64,000 bases of DNA from positions 1 to 64,000 of the forward strand of contig JAODUP010000848.1 in the NCBI GenBank assembly GCA_025642065.1. Reading direction: 5' to 3'. Positions 35,555 through 47,496 of this stretch are shown one piece after another. This DNA comes from Paralvinella palmiformis. Lineage: Eukaryota; Annelida; Polychaeta; Terebellida; Alvinellidae. Within the stretch, counting starts at the first letter, position 1; each line of letters starts with the position of its first letter. The notes under the pieces were generated by a model. That model was not told where the DNA came from and made no database searches. It saw nothing but the letters and a program-made list of their open reading frames with translations. The position numbers and the translations under genes are program-made.

Positions 35555-38500
35555 TTTTATTCAAATAAAGATGAGCGCATTTATCCTAAACATTCAGTTT
35601 GCATGCCACTGTATTAAATATATTGTGGCCAGATCGTATTCAACCAGAAATCACACCTCTTATCACCTATTAATCAATATTTAATGCAACAAATTACAAG
35701 AAATGAGAAAATAGATTTTTACCTAGCTTCGGTAAATCACCTGCTGCTCATTCCTCAGACAACAGTACAGCATCATGCACACATATGAAGAGCATCAACA
35801 ACTCACATGCATCAACATTCATGGCATACTGCAGCCAAACAACATTCAGAATGCCATGCTTCTTCCACCAAACGAATACTATACACTATGACAGTTAATG
35901 CAAAACATTCTAGTCCTTGAGGGTTACATTTTCCATTGGATCTCCAAAACTTAGACACGGAAAATTAGTTTGGTACCATAAGATGACACCCCAGAAGTTT
36001 AATCTTATTTCAATAGAGATTATCAAGCAGTTCTTACTGAGACGTAAATATAGCTTTAACACAAAATCAAGCTAATTATCACAAAATTCAAACTGAGCAC
36101 TAGGTAGATGCTGCTACCTTTATAAATATACTTACTCCTGGCCTTGGTAGAGAGAGGTAGACCTGTCTTTCAATACGACCCTGATTGACATCATTTATGT
36201 CTTTCACCAATACGCTAAGGTCATTAATTTGAGATGCCCAGGCATCGGCAAAAACATCCAAATTTTCCTTGGCAATTTTGCTGGCAGGATAACCTGCCAG
36301 TGTATGAGCAGAGAAGATCAGCTGTTGAGAGATAATATTATAGTGAGTACATGATACTACTCAAATAACAAAACAAAACCAATAGAAATAACACCTTCAT
36401 GGTAAAGGAACATTTTGGTCACCAGCTTAGCAAATATTTGTAATACACATATTATGTAATACATGTAGAATAAAATACATTCTTATATTCTGGATGTATT
36501 TGCCTCTTTTATAATACCATAACAGACAATGAAGTCTAATGACCTTAAGCTATGACCACAAGCACAGAGATGATAAAATATATTTAAAAAATTTTAATAA
36601 TACATTTATGTCACCCTGCCACCCCCATACACACACAATTATATAACATAGAGCACATTATTTATCAACATACCAGTGGTGCAAGTGTCTTTAGACTGGA
36701 TTCCGTATGTTCAGACCATATTGACAAAGGTTCTGTACCTGCTATGTGCTTCAGCAACTTACACACCTACAGAATGGCAAAAATACCTTTTAGCTAACTA
36801 TTTGCATATCTATCAATCAGCATCAAATCTCCTGAATGGTATGTCACACTCAGTGTTCCCATAATGATGACATTGAAAATACAGTACCGTATTCAACAGA
36901 TGAATAAGTAAATATACATGTTTTAAGAAGTGAAAAAGTATTAATTATACTTTACCAACCAGTTTGTAATGCAAAACATGAAGCAATATATTCATTTTCA
37001 AAATCACTCTTACACACTGTGTTCACAAACACCATGGATGTGTTGCTCCTGGATGTTACCATTTGTAAACCATCTGAGACTATGTTGGACTGCAAGTTCC
37101 ATGAGTCGTTAAACGGTGGAGCAAACAACACCAGTAGAACAACAGATATTGTAACAGCCATGGGTTCATTTACACAGTGTGCACTCGTTAAACGGTGGAG
37201 CAAACAACACCAGTAGAACAGATATTGTGACAGCCATGGGTTCATTTACACAGTGTGCACGAGCAGAATACTGTTAATACATTTACTAACAACAATTAAA
37301 ACTAAACACGAACAATGATAAAAAATGAATAGCATATTATTAAACGTTAATCGGGAAAATTTGAATAAATGTGCATACGATATCAAACTGAATAGTTCAA
37401 AAAGTACATTCCGATAGCACTCCATATTTAAATGCTTTAAATTAATTATTCCTGTTCATACAATTTCTTGTATAGCAACAACCAGGACAATATTTGGAAA
37501 TACAAACATACACTCACACACACACACAGCGAGAGAGAAAGAGAGAGAGAGCTTCATAGCAAAGTCACCAAATCCTATATACCCCCTTACATGCAGCCAT
37601 TTCATGACAGTATGCAAGCAGAAGTTTCTTGATTTCATGCAAACACTGCCACTTGCTCTTTGGCATACCTACTTCAAAACTTCTCACAATCACATTTAAT
37701 TATTTTTTGCCTACAAAGAATAAACAGTTTTGCAATTAAACACCCAGGTATCTGCAGTTGTGTAGTGCACATCTATCCAAACATATCCAGTAAAAGGAAA
37801 TCACATACAAATATCATACCTCTTGCAGTTGTTCTGAATGCTCCTCAAACTTTACAGAAAGCTCGGCAATACGATCTCTCTCACCCTGAAAACCGGCATT
37901 CTTTAAGGCTGTCAGCAATTCATGGTCCTCATTCGTCTTGAACACATCTGATGCTTGGTCCATGGCAGTGTCTTGAAGCTGTGTGATAACATATGATATT
38001 TTTGTGAAGAACTACCAAAAGATCCTCAAAACATCACACATGGAACACATAAATAGCCCTTCGCCACAAAAATAGTTAGTAAGCAGGATATTTTTTGAAG
38101 TCTTATAATAGTTATATGTACTTTGCGTTAGTAATCACTCATGTATCCATTATATGACTTGCCACAAAACAACTTCAAAATAATAAGACAGTTGAAATAA
38201 AGGTGTGTAAGCTGGTCATCAACTCAGATATTATGTTAATTAGCAGTAGCCTTTGTCCAATTAGTCTATTGTTTCTTCTAAATAATGTCCCCCCTTCATC
38301 TATAGATAGTCATAATAAATATATTTGGATGAATTCTAACCAAATCTCTAATGGTCAGGGCATGTATCAGTAACCTGGCTGTCTACATGAAATATATGAC
38401 AATGCTATAGTTTATAGGCAGTTCCCTTTCTTCCTAGTTTGTTATGTAAATAATGAATGAATAAGTGAGTGTTTTATTTACCCTCATCATTGGCCACACC

Positions 38501-41500
38501 TAGGACATATGATTAGGGGTGACTCACTAGGTTAATGCCAGACAAACATAGGTATGAGTTAAATTAGAACCCACAATCTTGAGGTTTGCAGTGCAATACT
38601 GTACCCCATGCACCATCTGAAAGCCTGTAGAATTATGAAAAGAAATTTACAATTATTCTTATTATTTCAGAATAGAGATAAATATGCTGATTATAACTAT
38701 AATCAATACTTTCTTCACACAGAGCAACTGGATTCTAATTCGTTATATCAGAATGAGTTCTCCAATCTAACGTTTTCCAATTTTTAAACCTGAATATATT
38801 ACAGCCTATCATACAAGACACACTTCCACTAATTTATTTGGCACCACTGAAGAGCATTCTTCTCTCACCAACACTTTCTTTACATGCTTTCTACATTATC
38901 TGCATTATCTGTCTAATTGGTTCATTCATAAACATGCAGCACAGCAAACTCAATGAACTTATGCTGAAGGTTGTACTGCTTCTTTCTTTTATTCACAAGC
39001 ACATGAAATCAGCTAGCAAAAAAAGCCTAAATGCACTCTAGTACAACAAACAGACCAAAGTAGAACCAAGAGACAAATCTACAACAAAAATTTGTTTAAA
39101 ATTTATATTCAATATGCATGTATTCTTTAAATGCAAACTGGTGTAAGACCATGAACTACTGGTACTGATTAACCGAGTTAAATCAAACTGATACTCTGGT
39201 TTACGTCTTATTGCAAAATTGTTACTATTATCATTGTGAATTAGTTTTTAAAACCGAGTTGTATTGAAAGATATTTTTGGTAACTTGCGTTTTGCACCAA
39301 TTAGTCAAAGAAGAAAAAGTGTTATATTTTCAACAGCCAAAGAAAAACTTCAAAACTTAGCTCATTAACCCAATAACCCTACTTGTGTGGGAATCTAAAA
39401 AGTTATTCTATTTTTCACGACTCGTTAACACGGTTTAACAGTCTGTAATGTGATTGGTGCTATTATCTAGTAGTTTTCACCCAAATGTCTAATGTTGTGT
39501 GGCAGTGACACATAACAGATGTAGCCCTTTATTGAAGGCAATTTACTAATTGATTAACATACAACATAACTATGTTTGACTTATAGCATTAAGGTCACTA
39601 AGGCCTTATGTACTCTACAAACAATGGAGTTCTACCATATCAGATCAATGATGTATCTATTACTGTATACAATGACAACACTACCTTCTGAACGAAGACT
39701 TCAGAATAAGCAATTACAGTATGAAAATAATTCTATTTAATGCTAGATTAGGTCACAATTAACTGCGCATTAAACCCCACTTTGAGACACAAGGTAGATC
39801 ATATACACGTGTCAATAATACAGGCGCTATCTGTAGAGTAGGAAGCATAATACTATTTCTAGAGTGTACCTTATCTTTAAACAATTCTACCATTACTGGT
39901 ACATTTATCAAAAGATTCATAGCATACATTAACCATCATTCAAGGAACCAAATTTCATGAAGTGTTTAAATACTCACAGATATGTACTTCTCACTACCTT
40001 AGCCTCACGTTTTCAAAATAAATTTAATGCCAGCTTCATTAGAATTAGAAACTCGTTTACCAAACTGTATTGCATTATAGGACTTAATCAGAGTCTGACT
40101 TTCTACTAATACTGAATGAATAATGAAAGTTGAAACATTTGCTGTGAGTATTTGGCATGATGTCTTGCATGCTCTGTATTTTATTAATCAGAGTTCTATT
40201 CAGTGTCATTAACATTTTTCTTAACTATTATATAACAAGTTTTCATTTTCCTAAAGTTGGAATTGATGGGATGATGGCTCATGCAATAACATCTCCCTAA
40301 TTCATATATAAACCATACACTTTATTACTAAGTAGATCATTATTATGGTTATAAAGGTATTACTTCTAATGATTCTGGAAATATGTATGCTGTTACCATT
40401 AACTGATCTCACACACACACACACACACACACACAGTGCTCTATAAATATAACAATGCATTTTATTATAGGTCAGATATTTTGTGTAAACTTGATTCATA
40501 AATTAAGTTTTTTGCTAGCCACTACACCGAGGCTTAGCTCAGTAGACTGTGGTCTCCATAAACTCCAAATCATCACCCTCCCCATAACACCCCAAATAAT
40601 AATAAGGTAATTTTTCATAACAGCATTTCTGCTACCCTTAGTCAATCCCTTCTTACAATATGGCTTCCCATAAGTGCCCTCCATAAAAAAAGTGGTGCTG
40701 CTGTTTACATTTCCATGGTTCTCTCAGTTAAATATTATTTTCCAGGAAATTTCCAGGACAAAATTACGATTTTCCAGGTCAAGATAAGTGTGAAAAAGCA
40801 TACAATATATATTCAATATATTCTCGATTATTGACATTTTTATGGTACAGCCTCCTCCTCACCCCTTCTAGCTGTCTGAACCATCCACATTTAGTTAGAT
40901 TTTAATTGATACATGATAACAAGACTTATGTACCAGTACTCTTTTTCTTCTACAATTAGTTTTCTTCTACAGGCATAATATGGCCTTTTTTGGTTTTAAC
41001 CGAATTTATTTCACAGGCAATATCTTTTCCAGGATATTTTCTGATTTTGGAAAATTCAAGGACATTTCCAATACCTGGAAAATTAATTTGTTATTTTTCC
41101 AGGACATGTAAGAATCCTAGATTTCCCTTTCGACTGACCTGTTTTTTTAGAGCATCTGAACTCTCCCTGGTCCTCAGTATTGCTGTCTCCAGCTCCTGAT
41201 TTGGAGAAATGTTATCTTTCTGATCCTGTTTATATAATAGAAGTGTAAGATATCCTGAGTAATTAATACATATATACATATAATTATGATGGATTAGTTC
41301 CCCATAAAAGGATAAGCATTAAGACATAGAATCCTTCCCAGTTTAGTCGACATAATTAGTCAACTGTATCAATCAGCAATCCAGAAAAAAATACTATACA
41401 AGTGCAAGGATCACTGAGTAATTTTTATTTAAACTCTTAACTGGTAGCATCTTAGACAAATAGCTGAAGGATAACTCTTTAAAGTAATGAAATACTGAAA

Positions 41501-44458
41501 TAAAATATCTCTGACACAAGTAATACAGGGATTCTAATCTTGATCTCAAGATCTGAAATGCAGTGTACCACCACAACCTCAGTTTACCATCATTATAATG
41601 TTCTCTAAATCCTTATATTTGATGCTCATTTCAGAGCAACTGGTTATCAACATAAACAAATTTAACCTATGAGCATTTAAATCGGACATTGAGAAGTTTA
41701 CATCTAACAGCGTACTTACCAGACTAACTCCAATCTGTAGTAAAAGCTGTAACTCCTGGCGTAACCTGTCTGAAACGAGAAGGATTCTCTCGCGATTTTC
41801 ATGAGATGTGTACGCCGAGTCTGTGAAATCTTGCGTTGTCTCCATGACCGTGTCCAAGGCTCCCTGAAGTTTGTTCTCCGTGTTTGGCCCAACCAAAGTT
41901 ACTCTGGTCATCTCTACCAGATCCTGTATTGAAAACACCAAAAATGCTAGCTATACTTGCATTAGTCTCCGGATGTTTTTCTAAGTATCCATTCAAAAGA
42001 GATTCCATTTTTAGTGTTTGCATTAATATCTGATGGCTATCCAGCATAAAAGTAAAGCTGAACAAAACACAATTGAAAGCAGTACCTCAAATTCTTTAAG
42101 TGCCTTGTGTGCTGTTGGTTGATGCTGTGCCAGACTAATGCCCGAGTCTCCATTGACAGTCATAGTTGGAGACAGATCGCCGCTGGATGGACCACCATCT
42201 GTCACTATGTGATGAACATTATCCAAGGCCTTACGCATTAGCATAAAGACCCCATCACGGTTCTGACGTGCAGACTCACACTCTGGATGTCTCAGCAGTG
42301 TCTGTGGGACAAAGAATTGGCATAGCTTAGCATTAACATAAATAAGATTAGTTTGCGAAATATACAAATTAATAAAGCAATGTAAAATTGCTTTAAAATA
42401 CTGAGATAATGATAAATATGACTAATGTAATTACGTATGAAAATCCAGTCTAGGTGAAATTTATGCTGCTGAAGTTTCAGAAAAACCTTTTACATAATGC
42501 ATACATATTTTTTAAGCTAAATATTAAGCAAGTTTTGAACATTTTAAATGGACAAAAATACATTTACTACCAGGAAGGTGTAAACATGTATGTAAATATT
42601 CAGAGTTTAAACTACATCTATCAGAGTTCCCATAAAATTGATATTACTACCATGGAATTTGAATTGTAAGTTTTTCAAGCACAACCATTAATTTTTTCAT
42701 ACAGTAAGTGAATTACTGACTTATTTTGCATTTACTAATTCAGTTATGTAATAATTTAGTAATAATTAAGATAGCTGTATTTCCAATAAACGGCCAAACA
42801 AATTAGTAGACAAACTGACCCAAAAAGATAATACTGGTATAGATTACATTACAACTGTTCCTACTTTATATCACCATGTCACATCAATAATTAAAATAGT
42901 TTAATCAACCAAGAAGAACACCATGATCAATGCTTTCAGTGACATCAGTGGTTCCAAGGGTTAGAACATCTAGCTATGGCAAAAAAAATTCAGTATTCAG
43001 CATCAAGCTACGGAGTGCACTCCCAGCTCACAATCATGAATCCAAAACGCTGAACATTTTTAAGTTGCTGAAAACGCATTTGTTCTCGAGCCATTTTGGT
43101 GCTTAATTTTTTATTTTTCAACTTCTTTCCTTTAACAAGCATTTGTGATAATTTGAAAGAAGTATAGGTGACTAAAACTGTTGCAATTGTTGCAATCATC
43201 TAACTGTTATATAATGCAGGTGACATTTATTATTAACTTTACCTACTTTAGAGGTAGTTAGTAACATCATAGTCGACTTTTCTAATATGCAGCGTGCTGC
43301 CCCAATCTGAGCACGGGTCTTCTCATTCTTTAGATCCTGTAAAACAAAATATAGAATTAAAAATATTAATTAGACCCCGATTAATTATTATCTGGGCACT
43401 TAAAAGATCAGTCTTAAAATGTGTTTTTCTTTTGCTTCCTTAAGACAGGAAGTCTTAATTGCTGGGGAGTTACAATTAATATATCTGATGCAAACAAATG
43501 ACACACTTTCATTCAGTTTCTGCTTCTCTATGCAAATTAAAAATATCAAATGATGTTTCAGTCATAAAAACCATATAATACCAAACGAAAGACATCGTGT
43601 CACTTGGTTCAGTAAAGGTTAGAGCTAGAAGACAGGATTTAAGAAATTCATTAACACCTTTAGAAAAAATAATACACTTTAGTGTAGATCATATCATATA
43701 CATTTAAGTGATCAAAACATACTACAGGAGCTGTCTAATACTTTCAGAGTTTCTAACACAAACAAACACCCTTCAAAAAGAATTAAGACGTGTACCGATA
43801 TAAAAACACTGGCAGAATTTTTGCAATATCCATACATGCACCTTTCTTCAGAAAGAAAAAGCAAACATTGTTATTTTTATGATAAATATATGTGCCTTAC
43901 TCACCATTAAATATTTCAAATAACTTTAAATTAACTTAAGCAAATTAAGCAAAATCTCTTGAAATTAACAAGGTAGTTCAAGATTTGCTGAATAAATAAT
44001 TAAAGAATGTATTGTTTTTGGTTATGTACTATACAATAAAACCACTTTCCTTAATAACACAAATGAAAATTTTAGCAATATAAGTAACCCAACTTGCAAT
44101 GCAGCTGTACACAAATGTGCAACAAAAGCTGAGGCTCATTAAAACCATGTTTAACATATTCTGTTTTACTCTGCATAGCACATTCAGGTGACTAATGTTA
44201 TTGAAAATCAAATCCATTAGGCTTATAATTACAGATCTTCAGTAAAACTAAATGACAGGTAGAGTTGAGCAATTACCCGTTTCATTCCAAAATTCAGTAT
44301 TTCCATATTGTTGGGAACTTCTTGAGTCAAGAACGTAGTAACAAGTGAGTGAGAGGTACTCCTTTATACAGACATTAACACAGCCCATAGAATGGCATCC
44401 ACAATCCTGTGTTGGAAATGTCTTATGTGTTGGAAATGACTGACACACACACACACAC

Positions 44459-44499
<41 letters not shown>

Positions 44500-45237
44500 C
44501 AATGCCTCTACTTACATTCTGTCTATCACCAGACAAATGTGCCAATTCCACCATTTCATTACCAAACTGAATAAATGATTTCACAAACTCTGTGAATGTT
44601 GTACAAGTTTCTATCTTGTTTAGACTGACTAGAACCTAGAACAAATCGGAATAGGGGAAAACATTAAATTGGCATTATTAATACTGTCAACATTCCAAGA
44701 CAGATGTTGTCAACAGAACATTCATTATTAATAACAGACACCTTAAAATGGAAACATTATTTGACCAAATTAAGTGTGAAATCTGAGATCTCCCTAGATA
44801 ACGCCTGTCCAAATCTATTCAGTTCATGTTTTACATTCATTTATAAAGTAAAATCTTAGATAAGTAAACTCATAAGACATGTTGGGTATCATATGGCCAT
44901 TAAATATTCCTATATTAATACAAGTTGATAAAAAAATAGCAAAATCCTTTATGAAATTATTTGCTGTTCTTGACTAAATTGGCTAAATACGAATTTTTTA
45001 ATTCATCCATGGTTAGTAATGTGATATGTTTTTAGGCCTGAAACTACAAATTATTTTTAAGGCACCATTAAATACTAACATATCATTCTTAAATTGAGCA
45101 CATTCACAGGACTCTATTGTGTCTTCAAGATATCTCAAAGCATATAAATGACACTCAATTTACTGTAGACAATGTAGGGTGCAAATAACAATGGCCCACA
45201 TTTAAATGTTTTTACTTGAAATAACTTCTTATTCCAA

Positions 45238-45276
<39 letters not shown>

Positions 45277-47496
45277 GTGTGTGTGTAAAAAAATTACTTT
45301 ATCTGTTTCTGTCCAGGTTTAAAGTGATCGGGGCCATTTATCTAATCACTGGTATCATCATCAAATCTGCACCATTACATTAATGATGTTATACTATGCA
45401 ATCTTTTCTCAAATATCAAGCGACATGACCCAGATTACTGGCCCAATTGTGTGCAGAAAAATACCGCATTTTAAATTCCAAATTGATATTTGTAATTGTA
45501 GTACCATGACCACACAGTGTGATATAGCAACATGTCAGCTCATGTGATCCATTCAGCAAATAATAATCTTAACCCTCTGGTTAAACAACCTCTTTTAAAC
45601 ATTTATCATTAGGGCACAAGTGTATAAGCCATCTTAAGGTGGTTAATATGTCAGCCACTGTCAACAAAAACAACAACAATCCAGCCTCTAATAATACCAA
45701 CTATACAGTTATTGTCAATACCATCAACAGAGATACTGTCAATATAAACAACACAGCTGCTGTTAAAATCAACAATACAGCTACTTTTAACTCGTGAATC
45801 AGACAACATAAGAAAGTAAATATTTCTCCTTAATCTGAGACCTTCTACAAATATGCATCATGAAGGTTTATAAATTCTAGTGGCTAATAATACGGACTGA
45901 AACCTTGATTGATGTATGTACCACGAGTATGAGAAAGGAAATAAAAATGAAGTAGAATGTAGCTTCATAATACACACATCAAATCAAACTCCCTTTTTCT
46001 CTCATTAAGTTCATGATAAAAAACAAAGAAATTTGATAGGATCAAGGCTTTTGATGAATATGTTCTAAAAGAATCATGAATTATCAAAACTGTGGTGTGT
46101 TCATTTCTTAAACAAACCAGTTTAATTAAGGTGTGTGTGTTTACTTAGCCATGTTTAACTCCCCAGTGCCAAAGAAACTGCCAACATTGATTGTTAGACA
46201 TTAACATTGTAGATGGTGTTGAAAATGTGATCCAAAGAGTAATTGGAAAAAATCCTATATTAGACAAAAATGTATGCTATTGCATAAGTTGTGTGGTGTG
46301 CGATGTTTTATTATGTATGTGTGTGTGTGTGCACACGTTTGTGCATGTGTGCATGCAAATTTATTTAAATCTATAGAGGTATGATATACTTTACGCTGAT
46401 AAAATGAATCTAAAGAAACACACATACGTATAATATGTAATTTTGATGTAGAAGTTTATAAATATCTAGATACAGACTGTACCCTTTGAGTGACTTCTTG
46501 AGATATAATCATCATTGTTAACGATGAGTATAGACTAACAAGCCACGGTTACTGAGGTCGAAATGTACCAACCTTATCCTTAGCAGCAAGTAACTGCTTG
46601 ATAACAACCTTGTCAGCAAGAATGAGGACTTTAGTGATCGCTGACAGCAACTGTCTCGCTGCCCGTACCATGGCTGTCTTCTCAGCTGTTGTTTTACTGT
46701 GGGGATCATCCAGTTTTACATCTGTTAATGCCTGGATATTGACACCTGTAAGGTCAGATCAGTTATTATAGATCATGATAGATATTTGAAATACGACATT
46801 TTATGATGCTCTTCCTCATACAACCTAACTTCAATGATGGCCTAGTATGTTGACCTCATAGTATGTGATTCTATAATGACATTTTATGAACGTCATCATA
46901 AAATGTCATATGACATTATTCTTTTATTATATCTTATAATATTAGATTATATGACGATTTACAATGAGGCCATATAATGCTGGCATTAACTAAACAATAA
47001 TATAATATGATATAATATGGCAGAAACATAATTCCAGGACAATTCAGACATTCAGAAAATTGAAGTTTGTAAGAAATGACACGCTCATAACACATTAGAA
47101 ATAAATGTAAGAAATGCTTTATCTGTATTTGCACTGTTAATGGTGGTAACCACGTCCTAGCACTTCTATTCTAAGAACTTCATGATATTTTTGACAGCAC
47201 AAAAAAGATAAAACGCAGAGCATAAACAGCTCATCACATTTTCAACAATACCAGCTAAACAAACGACAATGACAGCTAGGTGTCATATCCGAAACTAATA
47301 TCTGACCTGCCAGTCTAGCCTCCCTACAAGCTTCTGACATGTCATCGCGGATCTCTGGATTTTCATCGGCGATAGCCTCACCAACAGTGACGAACCTCTC
47401 GACAGCCAAATTAACAGCCTGACCAACGCGGACGAGCGCTCGCAGTGTCTTCTCCGACTTAATGGGTCTCTCCTTGGCATTCACTAACGTTGTGAT
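30751..47496 (-). CDS. CTNNAL1: Alpha-catulin (catenin alpha-like 1), nearly complete, 15 exons plus candidate microexon
   Basis: Gene-level entry: join of 47496-47307, 46745-46573, 44635-44516, 43336-43247, 42301-42086, 41923-41720, 41225-41139, 37978-37820, 36766-36674, 36321-36136, (34907-34896), 33060-33010, 32138-31878, 31525-31403, 31197-31114, 30981-30751. The joined frame is open for about 755 residues. It follows vertebrate alpha-catulin from ITTL near its N-terminus through RVGQAVNLAV, ADKVVIKQ, FGNEMVELAHLSGDRQNDLK, DFTDSAYTSHENRERIL, SKIAKENLDVF, MSSMAF and LFTRGEGPLKT to a serine-rich tail. The family (vinculin/alpha-catenin) forms helical bundles. Catulin is described as a scaffold for Rho signalling (Lbc) and, in C. 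elegans (CTN-1), for dystrobrevin and BK-channel placement. The N-terminal residues are not in these exons. Every internal junction is phase 0 except the first, which is phase 1. Confidence 0.95.
31114..31197 (-). CDS. CTNNAL1: Alpha-catulin exon (C-terminal bundle helix)
   Basis: 84 nt, phase 0, acceptor AACTAG, donor GTTAGT. Reads VDSVIQETKNLMNSVAKVVT and TCLVCTTK, matching the last helix of the alpha-catenin-like core. Confidence 0.9.
31403..31525 (-). CDS. CTNNAL1: Alpha-catulin exon
   Basis: 123 nt, phase 0, acceptor ATTTTAG, donor GTACCA. Reads VPAGIHKTELIAHLDRLPVL and CQQLSFTIKSPTMGK; compare the vertebrate segment with the CHQLQTVTK motif. Confidence 0.9.
31878..32138 (-). CDS. CTNNAL1: Alpha-catulin exon, most conserved bundle
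   Basis: 261 nt (87 codons), phase 0, acceptor GTGCTCAG, donor GTAAGT. Reads EQAKIAKLGLEMKLITSEMD, NEIVRRAKNMSSMAFSMYLF and TRGEGPLKTTQDLF. The xxFTRGxGPLKT motif is shared by alpha-catenins and catulin; the flanking residues are catulin-type. Confidence 0.97.
32392..32560 (-). repeat. SINE family A in catulin intron
   Basis: Reverse-oriented: the tail GATGATTGATGTTTTACGGC is at the low end, GGGCCGAGTGACCTCC and TTCAGATATGCCCAC are in the body, and the reversed B-box GGGATTCGAACTC is near 32,512. The tRNA-like head is partly recognisable to about 32,560. Confidence 0.8.
32640..32705. repeat. GTGTG/poly-G/CACACA low-complexity patch
   Basis: A G run at 32,651-32,659 lies within TG repeats, followed by CACACACA at 32,690. 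Confidence 0.8.
33010..33060 (-). CDS. CTNNAL1: Alpha-catulin small linker exon
   Basis: 51 nt, phase 0. Acceptor ACCAAG follows a pyrimidine-rich tract; donor GTAAAT. Reads KHGTTARNAKPVRLNAE, linking the exons ending LPRPG and starting EQAKIAK, as the lysine-rich linker does in vertebrate catulin. Confidence 0.85.
33960..34120 (-). repeat. tRNA-derived SINE, family B
   Basis: Body AACATAGGTGTGAGTTGGAT, reversed B-box GGATTCAAACTTG and a GAGTGAGTGCTTTGTTTAGT end. Same family as 38,455-38,625 (same strand) and 54,450-54,560 (opposite strand). Confidence 0.75.
34896..34907 (-). CDS. CTNNAL1: Candidate 12-nt alpha-catulin microexon
   Basis: CTCATTGATGAA is flanked by a T-rich tract ending TTAATTCAG and by a consensus donor GTAAGTATT. 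It would insert LIDE between LPRPG and KHGTTAR without changing the frame. It is small enough to be a regulated cassette. The support is splice signals only. Confidence 0.55.
35155..35229. mobile_element. Fragment of the 633-bp DNA transposon family
   Basis: GAATTGACAAAATGGTATTG and ACCCCATCTCTG are the reverse complement of the left end at 15,586-15,625 with few changes. Only one end is present. Confidence 0.65.
35517..35550. repeat. (TA)n microsatellite
   Basis: Pure TA dinucleotide inside a catulin intron. Confidence 0.9.
36136..36321 (-). CDS. CTNNAL1: Alpha-catulin exon
   Basis: 186 nt, phase 0, acceptor CAACAG, donor GTAAGT. Reads SKIAKENLDVFADAWASQIN and DINDVNQGRIERQVYLSLPR. SKIAKENLDVF and xYLSLPxP are identical to vertebrate catulin. 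Confidence 0.97.
36674..36766 (-). CDS. CTNNAL1: Alpha-catulin exon
   Basis: 93 nt, phase 0, acceptor TCTGTAG, donor GTATGT. Reads VCKLLKHIAGTEPLSIWSEH and TESSLKTLAPL; the H(I)xGTEPL motif is catulin-specific. Confidence 0.95.
37105..37260. repeat. 79-bp direct duplication
   Basis: CGTTAAACGGTGGAGCAAAC at 37,107 recurs at 37,186 and is followed by the same sequence through CATGGGTTCATTTACACAGT. The copies differ by a few bases. It lies in a catulin intron. Confidence 0.9.
37820..37978 (-). CDS. CTNNAL1: Alpha-catulin exon
   Basis: 159 nt, phase 0, acceptor CACACAG, donor GTATGA. Reads LQDTAMDQASDVFKTNEDHE, ALKNAGFQGERDRIAEL and EEHSEQLQE, aligned with the vertebrate segment LxxTAxQxAxDxxK. 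Confidence 0.93.
38455..38625 (-). repeat. tRNA-derived SINE, family B
   Basis: AAGTGAGTGTTTTATTTA end, ACAAACATAGGTATGAGTTA body and a reversed B-box-like region near 38,560. Matches 33,960-34,120. Confidence 0.7.
38626..41138 (-). other. Catulin intron with CA run and TTTCCAGGA-rich element
   Basis: A CA run lies at 40,411-40,435. From about 40,740 to 41,105 the word TTTCCAGG and its reverse CCTGGAAA recur at least seven times on both strands. This suggests a small transposon with subterminal repeats ending about 30 bp from the donor of the 41139-41225 exon. The remainder is featureless. Confidence 0.5.
41139..41225 (-). CDS. CTNNAL1: Alpha-catulin exon
   Basis: 87 nt, phase 0, acceptor TAAACAG, donor GTCAGT. 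Reads DQKDNISPNQELETAILRTR and ESSDALKKQ; the position and ELExAIL pattern match vertebrate catulin (ELELSIL). Confidence 0.93.
41720..41923 (-). CDS. CTNNAL1: Alpha-catulin exon
   Basis: 204 nt, phase 0, acceptor AATACAG, donor GTAAGT. Contains TTQDFTDSAYTSHENRERIL, nearly identical to the vertebrate DFTDSAYTSHEHRERIL, followed by RQELQLLLQ. Confidence 0.97.
42086..42301 (-). CDS. CTNNAL1: Alpha-catulin exon
   Basis: 216 nt, phase 0, acceptor CCCACAG, donor GTACTG. Starts TLLRHPECESARQNRDGVFM, matching vertebrate LRHPNCESAHxNxxGVF, then a less conserved Ser/Gly-rich insert (GDLSPTMTVNGDSGIS) and KALKEFE. Confidence 0.96.
43247..43336 (-). CDS. CTNNAL1: Alpha-catulin exon
   Basis: 90 nt, phase 0, acceptor TTTTACAG, donor GTAGGT. 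Reads DLKNEKTRAQIGAARCILEK and STMMLLTTSK; compare the vertebrate AARAVLEKCTMMLLTASK. Confidence 0.97.
44461..44498. repeat. Compound (CA)n/(TA)n microsatellite
   Basis: CA repeats at 44,442-44,461 run into TA repeats up to 44,498, only about 18 bp from the exon at 44516. Confidence 0.9.
44516..44635 (-). CDS. CTNNAL1: Alpha-catulin exon
   Basis: 120 nt, phase 0, acceptor TTCTAG, donor GTAAGT. Reads VLVSLNKIETCTTFTEFVKS, then FGNEMVELAHLSGDRQN, nearly identical to the vertebrate FGNEMVEFAHLSGDRQN. Confidence 0.97.
45239..45286. repeat. Compound (TA)n(TG)n microsatellite
   Basis: About 33 bp of TA then TG, inside the intron between the first exons found. Confidence 0.9.
46573..46745 (-). CDS. 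CTNNAL1: Alpha-catulin exon
   Basis: 173 nt, entering in phase 1 and leaving in phase 0, acceptor CTTACAG, donor GTTGGT. Reads VNIQALTDVKLDDPHSKTTA and RAARQLLSAITKVLILADKV VIKQ; LLS(S/A)xTKVLxLADxVVIKQ is shared with vertebrate catulin. Confidence 0.97.
47307..47496 (-). CDS. CTNNAL1: Alpha-catulin first recognised exon
   Basis: 190 nt, phase 0 start and phase 1 end, acceptor CATACAG, donor GTCAGA. Reads ITTLVNAKERPIKSEKTLRA, RVGQAVNLAVERFVTVGEAI and ADENPEIRDDMSEACREARL, matching vertebrate ITTLIN and RVGQAVNLAVGRFVKVGEAI. In vertebrates about 50 residues precede this point. Confidence 0.97.
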
